The notes below the pieces were generated by a model. That model was not told the DNA's origin. It was given only the letters and a program-made list of their open reading frames with translations, and did no database searches. Of a DNA stretch of 21,989 bases, positions 7,105 through 15,556 are shown piece after piece. How positions within the stretch are numbered: the stretch's first letter is position 1; every line of letters starts with the position of its first letter. Source of the DNA: a virus. The DNA is taken from the IMG/VR virus record IMGVR_UViG_3300048036_000441, positions 1 through 21,989 of that record, one strand, 5' to 3'. Position numbers and translations under genes: made by a program.

Positions 7105-10100
7105 ATGGACACACAAAACTCATTTTCTGGAATAATTAAGCAATTCACACAAATGAATGCCAATGCGTTAGAAACTTTCGAACGTATTAATGAGGCAATT
7201 ACTAGTGAAAAGGATTCAATTACAGTTTCAGTAGACCTTTTTGGTACACCGGATGATGATGGTGTTACTACAATTAAAACTTATCAAATACCATCATTTG
7301 GTTTTATTGATAGAGAAATAAAAAGATTAGAAAATAATATTAAAGCACTAAGTGGCGTCGGAACTGCAGATGCAACTGTTCAAATGCCTGATGGTAGTTT
7401 TAAAAAGATTATTTCAAGAAAGCTTAAAACTCCAGCAAATGATATATCTTCAATTGCACTTCCTACAGAATTTGAAACTACTGATAATGACTTCTTTGAA
7501 GATTATTTAAACCCATTATTAACAGTTAAATTTGATGTTAGTGGACAGATTGCAGCTGACACTGAAAGAGTTTTAGTAAAAAGATATATTTTCCAAGCGA
7601 ATGATGAGTTTGCGGCTGCTTATTTTGATGATAATTACAGAAACGTAGATGAAATAAGTTATCAAACACTTGTTGATGATTTAGTAAGCAGTGGAGCAAA
7701 TACAACAGTTGATGAACAAGTTAGAGATTTACCATTTAAATCAACTCAATTTTATGGAGGCTTTGATGTATTGGCAGTTGAAGACGCTGAGAGAGAATTT
7801 ATAGTAGATGGAGAGCCAGTAATTAGATCAGTAAAATTATACACTTTAAACAAGTTAACTTATACTGATGGAGAAAAAGCATTAAAAGATACAGAGTTTA
7901 TTTCGATTGGAGACGAACTGTTAGTAAATAGTGGAAATAATAATACAAGATATAGAGTTCAAAATGTATATAGTGGAACTGGACAAGTTGAATTAAGATT
8001 AACTGAAGGATTCGATAGCATTAAAATAGGAGCTGATCAATTAAGAATTTATAAGGCATTAGAAAATACAGTTGCTTTAGGCATTAACGTTGGTTTTGAT
8101 GAAAGACAAGTAGTGTTCTTTAAATCAATTGATCCTGATTCTAAAATTATTGCAGAAAACTGGTCACCTGGTGTTGGTTTTTACTCAAACGATTTAACAA
8201 TTGAAAGCCAAACAGGAGGAACTCAAACATTGTCTGCATTTTACAGAGACAGTGTTGCTGATTTTGGTCAATTTATTAAATCATTAAAAGAAGATTTTAT
8301 TCCACCAGCAACTGTCGGTATTACTCCAGACCCAGTATTGTTAGATGCTACTAATTTTCAAGTAGTACAAATTAATACTCACTTAACGGAGAATGACGCA
8401 TTTGATAGCATAAAGAAATTAAACGGTGATAAAATTACAATTAGTGAAAGTATTAAGAAATTAGATGACACTATTGTAAGTAAGAGAAGTGAGATAGCAA
8501 CTAAGAAATATAAGTCTGAAATTGAAAAAAGTAAAGACAAAAATAACTTAAATACACTTATTGAAAAAAGAAGTGGAGAAGCACAATTATATTCTTCTGT
8601 TGTAAATCAAATCCAAAGTATTAGTTCAGATCAAAATGTAAAAGACATCAAGCCTAAATTTAGAGTTAGAGGTTTTTGGAAAATACCTGAAGCTAAAACC
8701 AATGCTGATACTCTTCCACAGGAAATTATAAAATTTAAAATTCAATATAGATATGTTTCTGCAAGTGGAAAAACAAGTAATATTGAACAAATACCATTTA
8801 CACAGGATAATAAAACAACTACTGCAAGTTTTTCAAATTGGAATCAATTAGATACACCGACTAGAAAAAGACAAAGAGATGTAATTACTAATAAATATAT
8901 TTGGGTTACTGAAAGCGTTGAAGATGGACAAGAAGTTAATTTTAATCAATTAGATCTTCCAATTAATCTCGGCGAAAATGTTGAAATAAGAATGAAAGCA
9001 GTTTCAGAAGCAGGTTACCCTTCTAACCCTATAGAGTCTGACTGGAGTGAAACTATATTAGTTGAATTTCCAGAAGGAATGTTAGATACTACTGACATTA
9101 TAAATCTAGTTGATGAAAATAGCAAAGAAACTACTTATGTAAAACTTGTTGAAGAATTAGATTCTAAAGGGGTTTATACTCACATTGCAGACAGTTTTAC
9201 CGCTAACGAAAAATATTTCGTACACGGTGCAACTTCTATTGCTTCCGGGTTTTTATCATCTGAGCAGACTCCAATTAGTTTATTTGATAAATTAATAGAT
9301 CTTCAAAGAGAGGTAGATAACTTAAGAGAACAGTTAGAAAACGCAGAAGGTGAGTTAATAGTTTCGATCGTTGATGAAGAAGGAAACGTTACAGTGGTTG
9401 AGGAAAACGGTACAACTAAAATATTTGCAGGGTATTATGCGGATGAAGTTGCTGATTTAAACATTAAAAAAGGACATATTGTTACAAAGACGTATAAGTT
9501 GATATTAGAAAACAGTAAAGCTACTGATTTAGAATTAATGGCTAGAATGATAGGTAAAAGAGATGAAGCTGTACAGGCTTCTTCTGCAACTGGAACTGAG
9601 GTTACATTTGAAATGGGTACACATAATTATAACACTGGCCCTAACCCTATCGTAAGTAGCAGAATAGAAAATGATACTTATTACACGGTTGAAGGTAAAT
9701 ATGATTTAGTCCCTATTCAATATCAAAACGTTTCTAATACAGAAAGACAAGAAATATTTAATAGTCGCGCTCCATTCCAATCTGCTCAAAGAAAAGGACA
9801 ATTTATATATGGAAGGTACTTAGATGTTGCTGGTGAAAATGCGCTATACGCAACCGCTCCTCTTGATTATTTAAATGGAGACACAACCGTGGTTAATGGT
9901 CCTGGTGAATTTGAGATTTATGGAAAAAGCGGAGTTGGTACAACAGGTGATGCAACTGACTTTATATGGGATGGTGCACATGATGGTAATGGAGAGCCAA
10001 CTACTGTTAAATTAGACTCTAGTTTAACTGACTACGATGAAAGCATATATGTACATATCGATCATCCTAATGTACAGAATGGATATAATTCAAATACTAA

Positions 10101-10683
10101 TACAACAACATGGTTACCTAATTACAGTGCTCAAGATAAATTTTCTACATTAAGATATGGAGAAGAAGATTATGCAGAACTACAGACTGCCTATAGATTT
10201 GAAAAATCTATTAGCTATTTAAGAGGAATGAAAATGTCCTTTGAAGATAATGATCAATATTTATTAGGTGGTAAATCTTGTGGGGCTTACCTATTCCTAT
10301 CTCCAACTAGGATAGGAAATTTAGCAGTTGATGGAGATAATAAATTTGGTAAAAGAGTTATTGGAAAAACAGATAATAAACAAGTTAATTCCTTAACATC
10401 TAAATCTTCTAATATTACAATAGATATAGTGTTTCAATATAGAATGACAGATTATTTTGGGGTAACTCAATCAGGTGGAGTTGATACATCAGACGGTAGA
10501 TTAGGAGGGTTAGATACTAATAGAATATCTAATTTAACTTATTCTAAAAAAATAGGTGTGGATTTATTTGATTCTAATGACAATCAGTTTTCCTTTGATT
10601 TAGAAGTATTTTCTAAATATAAATCTAGAGGATTTAACTTAAACAATACTAAGAAAGTTAGACTTAGAAAGAACGTGACGTAA
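7105..10683 (+). CDS. Giant virion protein with coiled coils and FnIII-like region
   Basis: This 1192-residue protein starts three bases after the preceding stop. The N-terminus has short amphipathic helices (SGIIKQFTQMNANALETF; DREIKRLENNIKALSG). Residues about 430-510 are Lys/Glu/Ser-rich and helical (ESIKKLDDTIVSKRSEIA...), a probable coiled coil. Residues about 513-657 look like a fibronectin type III-like beta-sandwich: an RVRGFWKIP strand, IIKFKIQYRYVSASG, a Trp strand, then EIRMKAVSEAGYPSNP and SDWSE. A second short coiled coil lies near 725-755 (LIDLQREVDNLREQLENAEG). The C-terminal 350 residues are aromatic- and Gly-rich beta structure. The composition suits a baseplate-peripheral or long fibre component. 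No catalytic motif is seen. I do not recognise a named T4 counterpart. Confidence 0.55.
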   Translation: MDTQNSFSGIIKQFTQMNANALETFERINEAITSEKDSITVSVDLFGTPDDDGVTTIKTYQIPSFGFIDREIKRLENNIKALSGVGTADATVQMPDGSFKKIISRKLKTPANDISSIALPTEFETTDNDFFEDYLNPLLTVKFDVSGQIAADTERVLVKRYIFQANDEFAAAYFDDNYRNVDEISYQTLVDDLVSSGANTTVDEQVRDLPFKSTQFYGGFDVLAVEDAEREFIVDGEPVIRSVKLYTLNKLTYTDGEKALKDTEFISIGDELLVNSGNNNTRYRVQNVYSGTGQVELRLTEGFDSIKIGADQLRIYKALENTVALGINVGFDERQVVFFKSIDPDSKIIAENWSPGVGFYSNDLTIESQTGGTQTLSAFYRDSVADFGQFIKSLKEDFIPPATVGITPDPVLLDATNFQVVQINTHLTENDAFDSIKKLNGDKITISESIKKLDDTIVSKRSEIATKKYKSEIEKSKDKNNLNTLIEKRSGEAQLYSSVVNQIQSISSDQNVKDIKPKFRVRGFWKIPEAKTNADTLPQEIIKFKIQYRYVSASGKTSNIEQIPFTQDNKTTTASFSNWNQLDTPTRKRQRDVITNKYIWVTESVEDGQEVNFNQLDLPINLGENVEIRMKAVSEAGYPSNPIESDWSETILVEFPEGMLDTTDIINLVDENSKETTYVKLVEELDSKGVYTHIADSFTANEKYFVHGATSIASGFLSSEQTPISLFDKLIDLQREVDNLREQLENAEGELIVSIVDEEGNVTVVEENGTTKIFAGYYADEVADLNIKKGHIVTKTYKLILENSKATDLELMARMIGKRDEAVQASSATGTEVTFEMGTHNYNTGPNPIVSSRIENDTYYTVEGKYDLVPIQYQNVSNTERQEIFNSRAPFQSAQRKGQFIYGRYLDVAGENALYATAPLDYLNGDTTVVNGPGEFEIYGKSGVGTTGDATDFIWDGAHDGNGEPTTVKLDSSLTDYDESIYVHIDHPNVQNGYNSNTNTTTWLPNYSAQDKFSTLRYGEEDYAELQTAYRFEKSISYLRGMKMSFEDNDQYLLGGKSCGAYLFLSPTRIGNLAVDGDNKFGKRVIGKTDNKQVNSLTSKSSNITIDIVFQYRMTDYFGVTQSGGVDTSDGRLGGLDTNRISNLTYSKKIGVDLFDSNDNQFSFDLEVFSKYKSRGFNLNNTKKVRLRKNVT

Positions 10684-10745
10684 TCTCTTGTATTAATTGT
10701 GATATATAATTTTATAAATTATATTATTGAAAAATAAAAAGATTA
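10684..10745 (+). promoter_or_regulatory. Only sizeable intergenic gap: AT inverted repeat and promoter-like sequence
   Basis: This 62-base gap separates the 1192- and 1602-residue genes. Bases 10704-10724 form a perfect 9-bp inverted repeat with a 3-base centre (ATATAATTT-TAT-AAATTATAT). It overlaps TATAAATT at 10713-10720, one base off the T4 late promoter TATAAATA. It also overlaps TAATTTTA at 10707-10714, one base off the Bacteroidota -7 element TAnnTTTG, with TTG at 10688-10690 at about the right distance upstream. A new transcript for the 1602-residue gene could begin here. All elements are pure A+T, so chance matches are likely. The hairpin has no G+C and no clean T-run, which argues against a terminator. 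Confidence 0.35.
10730..10738 (+). promoter_or_regulatory. A-rich translation leader AAAAATAAA
   Basis: The 9-mer lies 7 bases before the ATG of the 1602-residue gene and is the third exact copy. No Shine-Dalgarno sequence accompanies it. Confidence 0.45.
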
Positions 10746-13700
10746 ATGGCTAGAAGCATTAGAACTGACATAGAGAATAACGGTAAAGTAGATCATTTAT
10801 CCAGGCCAATATTTAGAACAAATCCAAAACTTTCAACTAATGTTAAATTAGTAGTCACTGACGAGGAAATGTATCTAGATAGCATTGATGCGTCTAATCT
10901 TTTATTAAATTCAAAATATAAAAAATATTTAATAAAAGATACTGGCTCATATGCGTATGATATTTCCAAATTTTGGAGATTAAATTCTACTCCTTTAGAT
11001 TTAGCTTTTAAAACTAAAAGAAATTATTCTGACTTTTCAGTATTAGATAGCTATGATAAACAATATGAAGATTCTTATTCTTATGGAACCGTTGGTAACT
11101 ATTCAAAGTTATACGATTATGAATATAGAATGTTTGCACCTATATGGTTAGATAAAAACATTCCTTCTAAATTTTTAATTTATAGAATAAAAGATCCTAT
11201 AAATTCTACTAATTATTCTAATGATAATAATTTAGATAGAATTAATGAAATGCTAGCTAAGTCTACTTTAATTAAAACTGTAGATTTATCAAGTTCAAGT
11301 AAAATAGGAAAGTACTTAAGAAATTATATAAGTGATGAAAACTTCCCATCTTCTCCATTAACTGTTTCCTTTGATAAAGATTCTCAAACATTTTATAACG
11401 GCGTAGATCTTCAAAAAGGCGGTTTCGTAAATAAAGGAGAGTATCAGTATAAAGACACTGTTGACTTAGATAAACCTCTTATAGAGTATAATAAATTTAT
11501 AAGTGAGGGTTTTGAAAGAAATTCAATGGTATGCGCAAACTTAATTAATCTAGAATTCATGTTTGACGATGATCAAACTGAAGAGTTTTCTATAAACCGA
11601 TATTTTGGCATTTATGTAGATGAACATGAAATAGGCAGCGGTTTAGTAAGTGATATTAATAATGATTTAGTTACCTTTTCTGAAATTAGCCATACATTAG
11701 ATTTAAATGGAAGTAATGATTTTTATGCAATCCCAGACTCTGATTTATATAAGAAATCACCTATGTTAGGGTGGGTTAAAAGCTTTTCAGGTTACCACAA
11801 CGTAAAAAACGGAGCAACCTGGAGCACAAAGAAAAATCAATTAAAGATAGATTCTAATAATAAAGACCTTAGTGCATTTTTAGGAATTAAAAAAACTGAT
11901 AATTTAATAGATTTGACTGAAAATAAAGAAGGGGTTGAAGACTTCTTAAGAGTGGAAATAATAAATAATCCAATAAGTGGTGACAGTTTTGGAATACATT
12001 CTCTTAAAAAACAAAGATTTGTGGTTTCTATATTAGATAATGTAAACGACTCTAATTCAATTTTTATATATGACAATACTGGTCAATATATTGAATCTGC
12101 AATTGGTACAACTGAAAAGGAAACTTTAGAGAATATTCAAACAGCTTGGTATACTGCAAGCACGTTTGATAGATATAATGTAGAATTAGAACAAATTAAT
12201 AATAAATATCAGTTAAGCTTGGTTGAAAAAGAATATAATTTTGATGAGAGTCATAACTTTTATTCATTAGATAGTGTTTCAGGTAGTTCTCCAGTTCAAG
12301 GCGTTTCTATAAGTGACACGATAGTAAAGGTTGAAAGAACTTTTACACCTATGGATGTTGTTAAAAACACATTTACCTGTGACAATTCCTTAGACAAAGG
12401 CAGGTTTACTGGTAATTCATTTTCAGGAAATGGAAGTATAAAAAACATTATTGCTGCTATTTCTAACATGTTAGATAATAAAACTAGATTTTCAACAATA
12501 GTTAGCGATGAAACTCTTTTAATAAAGTCTCCAATAAAAGGATATAATCGCAAAAGAGAAGTATTTTTAGAAAAAAATGGCAATAGTTCTTTTTTGCAAA
12601 TAAATTCAAATGAAGATATTAATAATAGTTTAAACTTAGGTACACTAGTGTTAAGTACACATACTTCTTATTTTTTAAAAGGAGGAAGCAATAAAGATGA
12701 GTCAGTTTATGTTAAAACAGATGATTTAGGACAAATACAAATTGGTGAATATTTAATAAATATAGATAATTCATTTAATAAAGTTTTAGATATTGTAGAA
12801 GATTCTAGAGATATTACATCTGATTATGGGCTTTTAATTTTAGAAAATAAAAACAAGAGTAACATTGGTATTAATAATGTGTATAGAGATTTTAAATTGG
12901 GATGGGGTATGTTTAGTGCATATGATATTTATGATTTTAATTTTGATTTTTATGATACTTCTAACTCTGATTTAAAGGAATTAGAATTAGAAGATGATAA
13001 CGCATATCCTAATGATAATGTAGTAGGTGTAGTAAGTGATCCAAATACTGAAATACAAGGTGATAGTCCATATGATGATAGAGATAGCCTGTTTAAGGAA
13101 TCAGTTGACTATTTTTCAAATTTAACACCTATATTAAACGATGAAAGCGTTGAAGAAGAATCTCTTGAAAAAATATACAGTGAATTTGATAGGCTTCAAG
13201 AAAATTACACAACTCAATTTGCAACTACTTCTAGAATAATTCCTACAATAAACAAGTGGTGTTTAAAAGATTCTAAAAATGTTAGAGAAAACAAATATTA
13301 TTTAAATGTTGATGAATCTTTTGGTGAAACAAACTTTTCACCTAATTTAGAAGTAGAGGAAAGAGATAAGGATAAAATGACACATGAATGGTTTTATTTA
13401 GACAATATACCTGATTATGTAAATACATCAAATAGTAGTGAAGTTTTTAGTTATGTAAATTTAGCAAAGGATTTAACATTTAGTTTAGAAAAATTAAAAG
13501 ATGTTAATTTTGATTATTTTAAGACTTACTTTTTAGGAAGTGGGTTTATGTCAGGTTCTCCTGTTTATTTTAACAAGACTGAGTCTTTTAAAAGATACAC
13601 ATTGCTTGAAGGAGGTAGTTCACAGAGTTTTGCGTCTACGATATTTAAAGGCTTAAAGTTTACTCCTAAATTGAGAAAAAAAATAGAAAATAAAATAACT

Positions 13701-15554
13701 AAAGAGTTTATTAAAAACTCAGAATTTAACGGTTATAGATTTTCAACTTGTTTAAAAACTAGATTTAATGAAAGTACCCCTAATTTCTTAAAAGTAAATG
13801 TCATTGAAAACAAAAGATTTAAAACAATAACCCTTGTTTTAGAATTAAATTTAAGCGATGATGCGTATGATTATTTAAATAGAAAATTACTATACGAGTT
13901 AGACCATAAAACTAAAAATAATTCATATGCAGATTCTTTAATATCAGGTGCATTGGATTTAAGTTCTGTTAATTTGTTCCAAGGAGGATTTACAACAATA
14001 TACGGGATAGAAGCTGCAAATGGATCTATTCCACAGTTTACTACACAAATACTCAAAGACCCTAATACTGGTCAATATGGCCCAATCTCTATAACAATTG
14101 GTACTTTAACATATTCTTTACAAGTGAATAGCGTTATAAATGATTCAGAGCTTAAGGTATCAGGGGCGATGTTAACAGATACTGGAGTTCCACAGCCTAC
14201 TACATATTATTCGAATAATGATTATATGGCAGCAGGTTATGGTTATCAAAATGGTGGAATATTTGCACATAAAACCCTTTTAGAGCAATTGTCACCTAGT
14301 GGAATATCTAATATTTTAAACAATACTAACAACGCTGAATATATTACAGTAAATGAGGATGGTTCAACTATAAATAATAGATTTTATTTGCAAATAGAAG
14401 ATGGTTTAGAAATAATAAAAACTTCTAAACTTTATCCAGAGGTAGACATTAATAAACCTAAGTCTTTTAAGCTATCTAATGAGGTAATTGGATATAATAT
14501 ACAAGAAAGAGCAGAATATTTCTCATTTTTAACTAGACAAAATGGTAATTACACAGTAGACATGCGACCTATTGTTACCTTTACCGAACCTTATTCTATG
14601 CATAAAATTGACACGGATTGGACGTCTGAATCTTATTCTAATAGTGTTTATAATTATGATATTTCTAAAGTAAATTTAAATAACTTAACAGCTGCTCTTT
14701 ATAAGAAGTTAAATGGATGTGGGGTATTATTTAACGTAGGTGAAGTTAAAGACGTTAGACATGATTTGAAATGGGGATTAATTAAAAATCATTTTTTCCA
14801 CAAGGTAAATGAAATTGATACCGAAGGTGTTATAAAGTTAACAGAAGTGGATGACTTATTACCTAAATATCAGTTAATTAATGAAATAGCAATAGATAAA
14901 AAAGATAAAAACGTATTTAAGTCTAGGTGGGAAAATAACTACTATACTAGAAGCTTAGATGGTGGAAATACAACGCTTTTACCAGGTACAAAAAATATAG
15001 TAGAAGAAAAGAGCTATATAGCATCTAGCGTAATTAAAACTAATGAATCTTATGATTTGTTTAGCTTTACTTCTCAACAGTTTGAAAATATAGAACAATT
15101 AAATGAGATTAGATTAGCAAATGTTACAACTTCTCAAATTAATTTCATAGATACTAAAACTGAAATAATTGCAGATTTTTATATAAATAAAAACTTAATT
15201 AGCTTTTTAGATAATAAAGGTATTAGGAAAACCCTCAAAAAATATGTTACTGCTGAAAATAGTTTTGGAAGAGTAGATACACTAGACGATGATATAGAAG
15301 GTTACATTTCTGAAAATATTATTAAAAAATATTCAATATCTTCAATAGATTTATATGTGTTAGAATCTAAAGAAATAAGTACTAATTTTGAATCTGTTGC
15401 AAGCTTGTCTATAATTGACACAGGTGGATATATAATAAATAATAATTATTCGTTTAAACTCGATCCTACAAACCCTCTTAATTTTAGATTAATATATAAT
15501 AAAAAAATAGGCTTCTCTTATGAGATTAGACCTTTAGTAAAAATAAAAGCATAG
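10746..15554 (+). CDS. Giant (1602-residue) virion structural protein, unknown role
   Basis: This is the largest gene in the window. The N-terminus contains NPKLSTNVKLVVTDEEMYLD followed by SIDASNLL and a Tyr/Lys-rich stretch. I associate this lead-in with giant structural proteins of marine T4-like and jumbo phages, from memory. Residues about 100-150 include MFAPIWLDKNIPSKFLIYRI. Residues 716-750 are Asp/Phe/Tyr-rich (AYDIYDFNFDFYD), followed by a very acidic region to about 810. Residues about 953-985 read LLEGGSSQSFASTIFKGLKF plus a basic tail, which looks like a conserved core. The protein is rich in Asn, Asp, Ser, Lys and Tyr, with no signal peptide, membrane segment or catalytic motif that I can see. 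Size, position between fibre-like genes and composition point to a tail or baseplate component. It ends in TAG, two bases before the collagen-like fibre gene. Confidence 0.55.
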   Translation: MARSIRTDIENNGKVDHLSRPIFRTNPKLSTNVKLVVTDEEMYLDSIDASNLLLNSKYKKYLIKDTGSYAYDISKFWRLNSTPLDLAFKTKRNYSDFSVLDSYDKQYEDSYSYGTVGNYSKLYDYEYRMFAPIWLDKNIPSKFLIYRIKDPINSTNYSNDNNLDRINEMLAKSTLIKTVDLSSSSKIGKYLRNYISDENFPSSPLTVSFDKDSQTFYNGVDLQKGGFVNKGEYQYKDTVDLDKPLIEYNKFISEGFERNSMVCANLINLEFMFDDDQTEEFSINRYFGIYVDEHEIGSGLVSDINNDLVTFSEISHTLDLNGSNDFYAIPDSDLYKKSPMLGWVKSFSGYHNVKNGATWSTKKNQLKIDSNNKDLSAFLGIKKTDNLIDLTENKEGVEDFLRVEIINNPISGDSFGIHSLKKQRFVVSILDNVNDSNSIFIYDNTGQYIESAIGTTEKETLENIQTAWYTASTFDRYNVELEQINNKYQLSLVEKEYNFDESHNFYSLDSVSGSSPVQGVSISDTIVKVERTFTPMDVVKNTFTCDNSLDKGRFTGNSFSGNGSIKNIIAAISNMLDNKTRFSTIVSDETLLIKSPIKGYNRKREVFLEKNGNSSFLQINSNEDINNSLNLGTLVLSTHTSYFLKGGSNKDESVYVKTDDLGQIQIGEYLINIDNSFNKVLDIVEDSRDITSDYGLLILENKNKSNIGINNVYRDFKLGWGMFSAYDIYDFNFDFYDTSNSDLKELELEDDNAYPNDNVVGVVSDPNTEIQGDSPYDDRDSLFKESVDYFSNLTPILNDESVEEESLEKIYSEFDRLQENYTTQFATTSRIIPTINKWCLKDSKNVRENKYYLNVDESFGETNFSPNLEVEERDKDKMTHEWFYLDNIPDYVNTSNSSEVFSYVNLAKDLTFSLEKLKDVNFDYFKTYFLGSGFMSGSPVYFNKTESFKRYTLLEGGSSQSFASTIFKGLKFTPKLRKKIENKITKEFIKNSEFNGYRFSTCLKTRFNESTPNFLKVNVIENKRFKTITLVLELNLSDDAYDYLNRKLLYELDHKTKNNSYADSLISGALDLSSVNLFQGGFTTIYGIEAANGSIPQFTTQILKDPNTGQYGPISITIGTLTYSLQVNSVINDSELKVSGAMLTDTGVPQPTTYYSNNDYMAAGYGYQNGGIFAHKTLLEQLSPSGISNILNNTNNAEYITVNEDGSTINNRFYLQIEDGLEIIKTSKLYPEVDINKPKSFKLSNEVIGYNIQERAEYFSFLTRQNGNYTVDMRPIVTFTEPYSMHKIDTDWTSESYSNSVYNYDISKVNLNNLTAALYKKLNGCGVLFNVGEVKDVRHDLKWGLIKNHFFHKVNEIDTEGVIKLTEVDDLLPKYQLINEIAIDKKDKNVFKSRWENNYYTRSLDGGNTTLLPGTKNIVEEKSYIASSVIKTNESYDLFSFTSQQFENIEQLNEIRLANVTTSQINFIDTKTEIIADFYINKNLISFLDNKGIRKTLKKYVTAENSFGRVDTLDDDIEGYISENIIKKYSISSIDLYVLESKEISTNFESVASLSIIDTGGYIINNNYSFKLDPTNPLNFRLIYNKKIGFSYEIRPLVKIKA
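15539..15547 (+). promoter_or_regulatory. A-rich translation leader AAAAATAAA
   Basis: The fourth exact copy, inside the last codons of the 1602-residue gene and 9 bases before the ATG at 15557. A short GGG also precedes that ATG, too close to act as a Shine-Dalgarno sequence. Confidence 0.4.
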
Positions 15555-15556
15555 GG

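Noticed and set aside
6975-7163. 62-codon - strand frame over a gene junction
   Set aside because: It crosses the end and start of two good + strand genes; no support.
10704-10724. Intrinsic terminator at the 10684-10745 gap
   Set aside because: The inverted repeat is entirely A+T with no stable stem and no following T-run, so a terminator is not supported.
11837-14056. Three - strand frames (11837-12076, 12296-12583, 13871-14056) opposite the giant gene
   Set aside because: Each is fully antisense to the 1602-residue gene, with hydrophobic bias from reverse reading of AT-rich codons.
3199-15189. Exact TATAAATA (T4 late promoter) at 3199-3206 and 15182-15189
   Set aside because: Both lie inside genes and are not next to a start. 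At this A+T content several chance matches are expected in 22 kb.
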